Of a stretch of DNA of 5,051 bases, positions 1 to 5,051 are shown one piece after another; the stretch's first letter is position 1; each line of letters starts with the position of its first letter. The position numbers were made by a program, and so were the translations under genes. The notes below the pieces were generated by a model, which was given only the letters and a program-made list of their open reading frames with translations, was not told where the DNA came from and ran no database searches. The DNA lies in assembly GCA_031275515.1 (NCBI GenBank), contig JAISOQ010000030.1, forward strand, positions 1 through 5,051, given 5' to 3'. The stretch is from Treponema sp. (lineage in GTDB: Bacteria; Spirochaetota; Spirochaetia; Treponematales; Breznakiellaceae).

Positions 1-707
1 AATAACGCAAACTGTGACCCGAACCGGGCGGAAACCGCGTTTTGAAAACCCATCACCTGAGAGGAGGTCCACCGGTCGTCCGATGACTGGGCAAAACGGT
101 GGCCTTCAAACCAGGGGACAAAAACCCCTTCGATTTTGGTAAAAGCGCCTATGCCGTAGGAAGCCCGGATCAGGGGCCGGGCTATCTTGATGGATTGAGC
201 GTCCGACATGGCCGAAAGGTCCGAATAGTCCAGGGGATTGATCACATCCAGGGGGCCTAAGCTGTCGGCCTTGCCCCAGGTAAGTTTCCGCAGGCCCCCC
301 TCAACAGTAAGATTACCGAAAAAACCGCGGACATAGGCTTCGTCCAAAGACAGTATCCGGGACGGGTCCTGGAAATCGGGATGCAGCTTCAGGTTGATTA
401 CCCCGTCGGCATTGGAACCTTGGGCGGAAAAATTGAGATCCCCCGAAAAGATGTTCCCCGGACGGATATTACCGATGGCTTCGGCAGACTCAAATTCTTC
501 GGCATAGAAAAGCAGTTCCCCCTGGGCCTTGCCGTTTATGGAAGCTCCGGTAATCAGGGAACCCAGGCCGCCCCCTGACGCCGCCGGGCCGGCTTCTTCT
601 TCGTCAAAGCCGAACCCGAACCCAAAGTCATCCTGGGCGTGGACATGGACGGACAGAACCGCCGCCAATAAGAAGGCGGAGGCAAAAAGGGAACCCCTGG
701 CTTTCAT
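1..707 (-). CDS. Outer-membrane beta-barrel-like protein, DUF1302-like, N-terminal part (3' end outside window)
   Basis: Partial gene: 235 codons are visible and the frame is open to the window edge. Residues 1-24 form a signal peptide (MKARG, hydrophobic core, then VHA before Q25), so the product is exported; no lipobox cysteine is present. The mature protein begins with an acidic Phe-Gly tract (residues 26-38, DDFGFGFGFDEEE), then a Gly/Ala/Pro linker (39-50). After that come alternating amphipathic stretches typical of beta-strands. The segment at 121-164 contains LDEAYVRGFFGNLTVEGGLR and KLTWGKADSLGPLDVINPLD, resembling the 'GRQ-x-x-WG...D-x-x-NP' signature I associate with DUF1302-type outer-membrane proteins. 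The start ATG overlaps the preceding stop (ATGA), with GGGAGAA four bases upstream. As last visible gene of an RND/LolA-like operon it is the likely outer-membrane receiver or exit component. The family call is from memory of the motif; outer-membrane location is well supported, exact function is not. Confidence 0.75.
   Translation of the reverse strand, partial: MKARGSLFASAFLLAAVLSVHVHAQDDFGFGFGFDEEEAGPAASGGGLGSLITGASINGKAQGELLFYAEEFESAEAIGNIRPGNIFSGDLNFSAQGSNADGVINLKLHPDFQDPSRILSLDEAYVRGFFGNLTVEGGLRKLTWGKADSLGPLDVINPLDYSDLSAMSDAQSIKIARPLIRASYGIGAFTKIEGVFVPWFEGHRFAQSSDDRWTSSQVMGFQNAVSARFGSQFAL
594..632 (-). other. Acidic Phe-Gly tract at the mature N-terminus of the barrel protein
   Basis: Codons 26-38 of the barrel protein encode DDFGFGFGFDEEE, directly after the predicted signal-peptidase cut (A24/Q25). 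The same composition and almost the same words (DFGFGFEDD, DFGFGEED) occur in the periplasmic insert of the transporter two genes upstream. It is too short and too Gly-rich to be a folded domain and is followed by a Gly/Ala/Pro linker, so it would form a flexible tail facing the periplasm. A binding role is inference. Confidence 0.7.
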
Positions 708-1483
708 CGGCTTCTCCCGGTCTCAAGGTAGGCGGTGGTAAATACGCCCTCCGGGATGGGATCGTCGTATTTCAGAATATCCATATAAATGGTGGTGGAT
801 GTGCCCGTCCCCGCCGTAGTCATGGTAGTAACCGTGGGGGTAAGCCGCCCCTGTATGTCCTTGACCTCTTTCATCTCCACGATTTTGACCGGGGAATTCG
901 TGTTTTTACGGTCGTAAAGCTCGATCTTGTACCCTATTTTTGTGTCCTTATCGATCCACTGGACCATGCGGGAATATTGATACGAACTGTCCCTGGGCTT
1001 GGACTCGATCACATAGCAGGGCTTTCCGTTGTAGGTTTCTTCCCTGATGAGGGTATGACTGTCCAGGCCGACATCCCGGCTGGCGGAAGAAATATCGTCG
1101 TAGGAAAAATCGGTCCCCATGAAGCTCCCGGATCCTTCGGAGGCCGCAACACGCCGCACCTTTCCCAGGGAAGGAAGGAAAATCCACCGGTCCTCGCCGC
1201 CCCCGGATTTTTCCATGGTGAGGAACCGGGTTCCCGCCACGCTGGCCGGACGCTGGAACACGATGATGGTCCGGGAACCGTTGGGGCCGTCCTTGGAGTA
1301 TTGATCGATTACCCGCTCGGCGGTAGTGCCGTCTTTTGCGGTGATCACCATCCGGGACCGGCTTGAAACGGTATCCGCGGTAACCCGGTCCCGGGAAGAA
1401 CTCACGATAGCCGCCGCGTCCTGGGCAAAAACAGCGGCGGTTCCGGCAATTATCATCGTAATTAAAAAGACGATTCTTTTCAT
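704..1483 (-). CDS. Periplasmic LolA-like (outer membrane lipoprotein-sorting) protein
   Basis: A 259-residue protein with a clear signal peptide (MKRIVFLITM, hydrophobic core, cleavage after VFA at residue 20). There is no lipobox, so a soluble periplasmic protein is predicted. The body matches the LolA-like family often named 'outer membrane lipoprotein-sorting protein' (COG2834 type). FQRPASVAGTRFL (76-88) and DRWIFLPSLGKVRR (98-111) are followed by SGSFMGTDFSYDDI (118-131). The rest is rich in beta-strands, as expected for the incomplete barrel that shields a lipid or acyl chain. The family is repeatedly found beside MMPL-type RND proteins, where it is thought to carry hydrophobic cargo rather than act as classical LolA. 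The gene starts 11 bp after the transporter stop and overlaps the barrel gene by 4 bp. Length is normal for the family. The cargo is unknown; the family call is strong, the lipid-shuttle role is inference. Confidence 0.85.
   Translation of the reverse strand: MKRIVFLITMIIAGTAAVFAQDAAAIVSSSRDRVTADTVSSRSRMVITAKDGTTAERVIDQYSKDGPNGSRTIIVFQRPASVAGTRFLTMEKSGGGEDRWIFLPSLGKVRRVAASEGSGSFMGTDFSYDDISSASRDVGLDSHTLIREETYNGKPCYVIESKPRDSSYQYSRMVQWIDKDTKIGYKIELYDRKNTNSPVKIVEMKEVKDIQGRLTPTVTTMTTAGTGTSTTIYMDILKYDDPIPEGVFTTAYLETGRSR
712..718 (-). promoter_or_regulatory. Ribosome binding site of the barrel gene
   Basis: GGGAGAA on the minus strand, four bases before the ATG at 707. It lies inside the last codons of the LolA-like gene, which ends in the overlapping ATGA, so the two genes are probably translationally coupled. 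Confidence 0.7.
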
Positions 1484-1490
1484 GTTTAAC

Positions 1491-1496
1491 TCTCCT
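1491..1496 (-). promoter_or_regulatory. Ribosome binding site of the LolA-like gene
   Basis: AGGAGA on the minus strand, seven bases before the ATG at 1483. It shares bases with the TAG stop of the transporter gene (1495-1497), so the terminating ribosome can re-initiate on the next gene. Fixes the start at 1483. Confidence 0.8.
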
Positions 1497-4182
1497 ATAT
1501 TTCTCGTGTTATAAATTTGGGCTTTATCAGATTGAGCAGTACGGGTATCACCGTCAGGCTCACGATTGCGCTGGTTCCCATAGTCATGGCGATGAGGAGC
1601 CCCAAATCGGCGAGCATATTAAACTGGGAAAAGAGAAGCACCGCAAAGCCCGCGCCTACGGAAACCGCGTTGATCAGAATCGCCTTTCCGGAAGTCGCAT
1701 AGGCCCTGCTCAGGAAGTCTCCCTTTCCCCCGGCGGCCTGGTATTCCCGCTTGTAAGCTTCCAGGAAGTGAATCGTATAGTCAATCCCGATGCCCACGGA
1801 AACGCTGGCAACCATAGCGGTCCCGATGTTCAGCTTGATCCCCGTAAAGCCCATCACCGCAAAATTAATCAGGATGGAAATGGAAAGCGGCGCGATCCCC
1901 ACCGCCCCTGCGGTAAAAGACCGGTTGGAAAGGGCGATAATGAGGAACACCAGGGCAAGGGAAACGATCACGGATATAAGCTGGGACTTAACCACATGGT
2001 CGTTGAGGGACGCCTCCACCAGGGCAGTGCCGCCCACCGTCACCGTAACCCCCGGAGGGGCGTTGGCCGCTATATAATTGTCTATTTCCTGATATGCGGA
2101 ATTACTGTCGTGCTGCCCCACGGTACGAAGCTGAACCGTAGTCTTAATCGCCGTAGGTTCCAGGGGATCATTGGCGTAATCGCCGATACTCCCCGAAAGG
2201 AGAACCAGGTAATTTGACACAAGCCGCTGGAGTTCCCCGGGAGTTTGCTTGCCGTATTTGGCGGGGTCTGCGGGCACTTCGTAATATGCGGCGCCCTCAT
2301 AGTTGAGGAGGCGCTTAACCTCCTTTACCAGGGCGTTGGCGTCCATGCCCAGACTCTTTCCCGCCGCCCGGTCAAAAAGGGCCGCCAGGTCTTCCCCGGT
2401 ATAGACCCTGGTCCTGACATTTTCCCCTTCCCCGGCGGCGGTTTCGTCCAAAGCCGGGACGACGCTTAAAGCGTCTTCCTCTCCAAAGCCGAAATCCCCA
2501 AAACCATCGGAGGCAAAGCCGAAACCGGTTTCCTGCCCCCCGTCGTCTTCAAACCCAAAGCCGAAATCCCCGCCGCCTTCCGCGCTTCCCCCGCCTGAGG
2601 CTTTAAGCCCATCGGGGCTCTCGCCGGCGTTGAACACCTGGTTGATCCGTTTGATGAGTCCGGTAAAGCCCATAGCCTTACCGACTTCGGGAACCTTATC
2701 CGAGAGGTAGGCGTTCAGGCCCTCCATGACGGTCAGGGAATCGGGATGCAGGAGGGTTTCCGCGCTGCCGGCCTCAAACACCACGCTCACCAGCTTGGAC
2801 CCCCCGAACTTCTCCCGGATGAACACATCGGATTTATAAATATCCGTATCCGGCTTAAAGTATTCCACCATTACGTTGTCGATGATGATCCTGGAAAGGC
2901 CGTAAAGGGAGACCGCCACGACAACAAAGGCGGCAAAGAGGGTGAACCGCTTTTTCCGTACAACCCTGGTGAACAGATCGGCAATACCCGCGCTGATGGC
3001 ATCAGCCTTTTCCTCCGGGCTTTCACCCCCGGAAGCCCTCCGAGACCGCCGGTTCAGGGGCTTGGGCCCCCGGATGAGGAGCAGGGCGGGAATCAGGGTT
3101 ACCGCCACGACAAAGGCGGTCATTACCCCAAGGCTGGAAAACACGCCGAATTCCCTGATAGGCAGCACGGAAGTAAAACAGTTGGAAAAGAACCCCACAA
3201 AGGTAGTCAGGGCGGCAAGGAACACAGGCTTCCCGATTTTCCGCAGAAGCTCAAAGACCAGTTCCCGGTGTTCCCCGGCGTTCAGGGTCTTGTTCCCCAT
3301 GTCGGAGATGTAGTGGGAGATCACATGAATGCCATAGGCGCTTCCTACGGCAACCAGGATGACCGGGAGCACCGTAGAGATGACGGAAAGTTTTACGCCG
3401 AACAGGGGCATGGCTCCTATGGCCCAGACCGTGGCAATCACCACCGTGAGGAGGGGAAGAACCACCGCGGTAAACCGGCGGAAGGAAAAGAAAAGCACCC
3501 CCAGCACTACTATTACTACTAGAGGCACCAGAAAGATGAGGTCCGCATTGATGAATTCGTTGACCGTAGCGCTGATAACGGGCATTCCGGTCACGTGTAC
3601 TTCCGCTATTCCCTCGAACATTTCCTGGGCTATGTCCCGGATAACGATAAAGCTGTCGGCTGCTTCCTGGCTGCCCGCTTCGTCAGAATCTATATCCAGA
3701 GGCACCAGAACCTGAGTGGCGCTGAAATCATCCGAGACCAGGGCCCGCTCGTACATATCCCAGGAAAGCACCCGCCGCTTGAGTTCCGCAATCTCCCCGG
3801 CAGTACCGGAAAAATCCTCCCCCACCAGTTTTTCTACGATGATGGCGTCCCCGTCGCCGGTTATATAATCGGTGGTGACCAGGGAATTAACATTTTCGAC
3901 AATTTCGATTTCTTCAATCCGGGTCACATACTCCCTGAGCCGGCCAAGAAAATCCGCATCGAACACAGTCCCGTATTTGCGCTCAAGGCCCACCAGGATA
4001 AACAGGGAACTTCCGAACGTGTCGTCGATCCACTGGCTCACCAGACGCGCCTCGTCGTTTTCCGGGACGAACCGGAGATTATTGTTGTCAATTTCCGCCC
4101 GGGGCAGCTGCAAAGCGAAAAAAACCGTTATTGCCGCAACTGCGGCGGCGACAATCCAGGGGTGTTTAAAAAAAGTCCGCAT
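1495..4182 (-). CDS. RND superfamily transporter, MMPL type, two-halved, 12 TM segments
   Basis: An 895-residue inner-membrane protein with duplicated RND architecture. TM1 is at about 8-26, periplasmic domain 1 at 28-212, TM2-TM6 at about 214-234, 238-258, 265-291, 319-337 and 346-370. A basic cytoplasmic linker (371-412) follows, then TM7 (413-433), periplasmic domain 2 (435-732) and TM8-TM12 (735-752, 757-778, 783-807, 833-853, 858-886). TM10 carries VSVGIGIDYTIHF with Asp801, the expected proton-relay residue. The matching first-half motif is VAVGSAYGIHVISHY, without Asp, which is usual for this subgroup (COG1033 type). The N-terminus MRTFFKHPWIV is typical, supporting the start, although GGAGG lies only three bases from ATG. 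Domain 2 contains an unusual Gly/Phe/acidic insert at about 520-590. It probably uses the proton gradient to extract a hydrophobic substrate and pass it to the LolA-like protein. Family call very safe; substrate unknown. Confidence 0.95.
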   Translation of the reverse strand: MRTFFKHPWIVAAAVAAITVFFALQLPRAEIDNNNLRFVPENDEARLVSQWIDDTFGSSLFILVGLERKYGTVFDADFLGRLREYVTRIEEIEIVENVNSLVTTDYITGDGDAIIVEKLVGEDFSGTAGEIAELKRRVLSWDMYERALVSDDFSATQVLVPLDIDSDEAGSQEAADSFIVIRDIAQEMFEGIAEVHVTGMPVISATVNEFINADLIFLVPLVVIVVLGVLFFSFRRFTAVVLPLLTVVIATVWAIGAMPLFGVKLSVISTVLPVILVAVGSAYGIHVISHYISDMGNKTLNAGEHRELVFELLRKIGKPVFLAALTTFVGFFSNCFTSVLPIREFGVFSSLGVMTAFVVAVTLIPALLLIRGPKPLNRRSRRASGGESPEEKADAISAGIADLFTRVVRKKRFTLFAAFVVVAVSLYGLSRIIIDNVMVEYFKPDTDIYKSDVFIREKFGGSKLVSVVFEAGSAETLLHPDSLTVMEGLNAYLSDKVPEVGKAMGFTGLIKRINQVFNAGESPDGLKASGGGSAEGGGDFGFGFEDDGGQETGFGFASDGFGDFGFGEEDALSVVPALDETAAGEGENVRTRVYTGEDLAALFDRAAGKSLGMDANALVKEVKRLLNYEGAAYYEVPADPAKYGKQTPGELQRLVSNYLVLLSGSIGDYANDPLEPTAIKTTVQLRTVGQHDSNSAYQEIDNYIAANAPPGVTVTVGGTALVEASLNDHVVKSQLISVIVSLALVFLIIALSNRSFTAGAVGIAPLSISILINFAVMGFTGIKLNIGTAMVASVSVGIGIDYTIHFLEAYKREYQAAGGKGDFLSRAYATSGKAILINAVSVGAGFAVLLFSQFNMLADLGLLIAMTMGTSAIVSLTVIPVLLNLIKPKFITREI
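2473..2568 (-). repeat. Phe-Gly/acidic repeat tract in the transporter's second periplasmic domain
   Basis: Residues 539-570 of the transporter contain three imperfect copies of an aromatic-glycine unit with acidic ends. They are DFGFGFEDD (539-547), TGFGFASDGFG (552-562) and DFGFGEED (563-570). The tract is preceded by a Gly/Ser-rich stretch (528-538) and followed by another acidic, Ala/Gly-rich stretch. At the DNA level two copies share the perfect 17-mer CCAAAGCCGAAATCCCC (plus strand, 2483-2499 and 2555-2571), pointing to local duplication. It is predicted to be disordered and exposed in the periplasm. Confidence 0.85.
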
Positions 4183-4184
4183 AT

Positions 4185-4190
4185 TCCTCC
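4185..4190 (-). promoter_or_regulatory. Ribosome binding site of the transporter gene, unusually close to the ATG
   Basis: GGAGGA on the minus strand in the 18-bp gap after tetR. Only AAT separates the GGAGG core from ATG, shorter than the usual 5-9 bases. No better start codon exists nearby in frame and the N-terminus is typical of the family, so the start stands; initiation may be modest or aided by coupling to tetR. Confidence 0.7.
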
Positions 4191-4200
4191 GTTATTTTCC

Positions 4201-4929
4201 CTATCCGACTATAATTTTTTCTCCGGAACTTCCGGAGGCTTTCACTGTTTTTCGTACATCTCCCAGGGCCAGGCGGGAACGGTCTATTCCCTCCCGGGCT
4301 ATCCCCCTCAGTATAATCTGAAAAATATTCTGCATTTCATCAAAAAGAACGACATCAACTTCCTGGGGCTTCTTGAGGTATTTCACCGTGTTGTCAACGA
4401 TCAGGGAAAAAAGGGATATGATCGTATGGGTAATAAGCGTGGGATTCACGTCCTGTTCAAAGGCCCCTTCGTCAATCCCCGCCTTTATCATATCCCGTAT
4501 CATGTTGAAAAGTTCAAACGAGGGGGCTAAAACGCCGTATTCGTCATCGCTGACGGAAATAAAAGGATAATCCGGGGTAATGTATTCCTTCATGTTAAAA
4601 AGCACTATCATGTCATCGGATTTTCCGAAAATATCCACATAGCATTTCCAAAAGAGTTTGAGGGAGTCCAATGCGGACATCCGGGGATTATGAAGGGACT
4701 GGAAATACTTGATAAAGTGGAATCCCGCTTCGCTGCATATTTCCCTGAACAGAATATCCCTGCTGGAAAAGTAAAGATAAAGAGTGGCTTTGCTCAATTC
4801 CGCCCGTTTCGCAATCTCTCCCATACTGACCGCTTCCACTCCCTGCTCCAGGATAAGAGCCTTTGCGCACCGAATGATCAGCGCCTTCCGCTCAGCCCTT
4901 TCCCGTTCTTTCCGTTCCGCAATTCCCAT
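4201..4929 (-). CDS. TetR/AcrR-family transcriptional repressor
   Basis: A 242-residue regulator from the ATG at 4929. The N-terminal DNA-binding domain is clear: a basic lead-in MGIAERKERERAERK, helix 1 (about 16-29), EQGVEAVSMGEIAKRAELSK (28-47) and the recognition-helix end ATLYLYFSSRDILF (48-61). The C-terminal two thirds are helical and poorly conserved, as expected for the ligand-binding and dimer domain. The frame stays open to a GTG at 4956 (251 residues). That GTG lies in a perfect inverted repeat and has no Shine-Dalgarno, whereas GGAGAA sits seven bases before ATG 4929 and the ATG-started N-terminus looks typical. First gene of the operon, 18 bp before the transporter gene; it most likely represses its own operon and is released by a hydrophobic ligand related to the pump's cargo (inference). 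Family call is very safe. Confidence 0.95.
   Translation of the reverse strand: MGIAERKERERAERKALIIRCAKALILEQGVEAVSMGEIAKRAELSKATLYLYFSSRDILFREICSEAGFHFIKYFQSLHNPRMSALDSLKLFWKCYVDIFGKSDDMIVLFNMKEYITPDYPFISVSDDEYGVLAPSFELFNMIRDMIKAGIDEGAFEQDVNPTLITHTIISLFSLIVDNTVKYLKKPQEVDVVLFDEMQNIFQIILRGIAREGIDRSRLALGDVRKTVKASGSSGEKIIVG
4221..4237. repeat. Perfect inverted repeat in the last codons of tetR
   Basis: CTCCGGAA (4221-4228), one base, TTCCGGAG (4230-4237). In the operon RNA this can form a 7-bp GC-rich stem with an AGU loop, 18 bases before the tetR stop codon. On the minus strand it is followed by an A-run, not a U-run, so it is not a Rho-independent terminator. It encodes the Ser-Gly-Ser-Ser-Gly part of the TetR tail, and the repeated TCC GGA codons partly explain the symmetry. 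Confidence 0.5.
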
Positions 4930-4936
4930 GCCCCTG

Positions 4937-4942
4937 TTCTCC
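4937..4942 (-). promoter_or_regulatory. Ribosome binding site that decides the tetR start
   Basis: GGAGAA on the minus strand with a seven-base spacer to the ATG at 4929. The alternative GTG at 4956 has no comparable sequence upstream, so this site favours the shorter 242-residue product. Confidence 0.75.
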
Positions 4943-4954
4943 AAACCGGCAGAC

Positions 4955-4979
4955 ACATACTGACCGGCAGTCAGTATGT
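4955..4979. promoter_or_regulatory. Probable TetR operator: perfect 10-5-10 inverted repeat
   Basis: Arms ACATACTGAC (4955-4964) and GTCAGTATGT (4970-4979) are exact reverse complements around the 5-bp spacer CGGCA. Size, symmetry and the TACTGAC/GTCAGTA half-sites are typical of TetR/AcrR operators. It lies 26-50 bases upstream of the tetR ATG, between promoter and gene, so the encoded repressor is the natural candidate to bind it. With the predicted transcription start near 4998 it would cover about +20 to +44 and act as a block to initiation or early elongation. Confidence 0.85.
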
Positions 4980-5004
4980 ATTCATTAGTTTTTTATTAGT
5001 CCTC

Positions 5005-5033
5005 AGCATATAAACAGACCAGCGGTTGGTCAA
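5005..5033 (-). promoter_or_regulatory. Sigma70-like promoter of the operon
   Basis: On the minus strand the -35 element TTGACC (5028-5033) and the -10 element TATGCT (5005-5010) are separated by exactly 17 bp. They match the consensus at 5 of 6 and 4 of 6 positions. The predicted start is near 4998, giving a leader of about 70 bases that contains the operator. No other pair as good was seen in 4930-5051. A start site has not been measured. Confidence 0.65.
5017..5031. promoter_or_regulatory. Short inverted repeat overlapping the -35 element
   Basis: GACCA (5017-5021), spacer GCGGT, TGGTC (5027-5031): a perfect 5-5-5 palindrome placed over the -35 box and the upstream half of the promoter spacer. 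It could be a second, weaker operator for the TetR protein or a site for another regulator. Short arms mean chance is a real possibility. Confidence 0.3.
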
Positions 5034-5051
5034 GGGGTAAAATAAAAAACG

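Noticed and set aside
977..1366. 129-codon open frame on the plus strand
   Set aside because: Antisense to the LolA-like gene, with no motif or initiation signal.
2746..3522. 258-codon open frame on the plus strand
   Set aside because: Antisense to the transmembrane part of the transporter; its product is rich in Gly, His, Lys and Pro with no recognisable fold, as expected when GC-biased hydrophobic codons are read backwards.
4168..4174. Seven-base A/T homopolymer in codons 3-6 of the transporter gene, with TTTAAAC on the coding strand resembling a -1 slippery site
   Set aside because: The heptamer is not in the phase needed for -1 slippage (codons read TTT AAA C), and a 7-base run is short for phase variation; the gene is intact.
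4221..4237. Inverted repeat considered as a Rho-independent terminator of tetR
   Set aside because: In the operon direction it is followed by A residues, not U, and it lies inside the coding sequence before the stop.
3595..4530. 311-codon open frame on the plus strand
   Set aside because: It lies fully antisense to the transporter and tetR, both of which have unmistakable family motifs; the translation shows no domain and no good ribosome binding site. A codon-bias shadow.
5009..5043. Possible rightward (plus-strand) promoter boxes TATAAA and TAAAAT facing out of the window
   Set aside because: No convincing -35 partner at proper spacing and no gene start is visible to the right.
1..5051. 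CRISPR arrays, tRNA or rRNA genes, insertion-sequence ends
   Set aside because: Reading through both strands showed no repeat-spacer pattern, no tRNA-like or rRNA-like sequence and no transposase; coding sequence occupies nearly the whole window.

Overview
The window holds one co-directional four-gene operon on the minus strand, read from right to left. It runs from a promoter/operator region at about 4930-5051 through a TetR-family repressor, a two-halved RND/MMPL-family membrane transporter and a periplasmic LolA-like carrier. It ends in the 5' part of an outer-membrane beta-barrel-like protein that is cut off by the left edge of the window. Coding density is almost complete: the gaps are 18 bp and 11 bp, and the last junction is a 4-bp ATGA overlap. 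Long open frames on the plus strand are shadows of these genes.

The organism is a diderm bacterium, because both a periplasmic carrier and an outer-membrane protein are encoded. Moderately high GC with GGC/TTC/CCC-type codons, AGGAG-type ribosome binding sites and the look of the proteins suggest a spirochete, most likely a Treponema relative of the insect-gut type. That assignment is recognition from memory, not a search result.

From right to left: 5005-5033 carries a sigma70-like promoter (TTGACC, 17 bp, TATGCT on the minus strand). A perfect 10-5-10 inverted repeat at 4955-4979 lies between promoter and first gene and is the likely TetR operator. tetR follows (4201-4929, best start ATG, not the longer GTG frame), then the RND transporter (1495-4182), the LolA-like protein (704-1483) and the barrel protein (1-707, partial).

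Read together, the operon looks like an autoregulated trans-envelope system for a hydrophobic, probably lipid-like, cargo. The RND pump would lift cargo from the inner membrane using the proton gradient, the LolA-like protein would shuttle it across the periplasm, and the barrel would accept or insert it at the outer membrane. No HlyD-type adaptor or TolC-type channel is encoded here. The most unusual signal is a Phe-Gly/acidic motif (DFGFGF followed by D/E) that occurs repeatedly in an insert in the second periplasmic domain of the pump. It occurs again at the extreme mature N-terminus of the barrel protein, which suggests a shared docking element at the two ends of the system.
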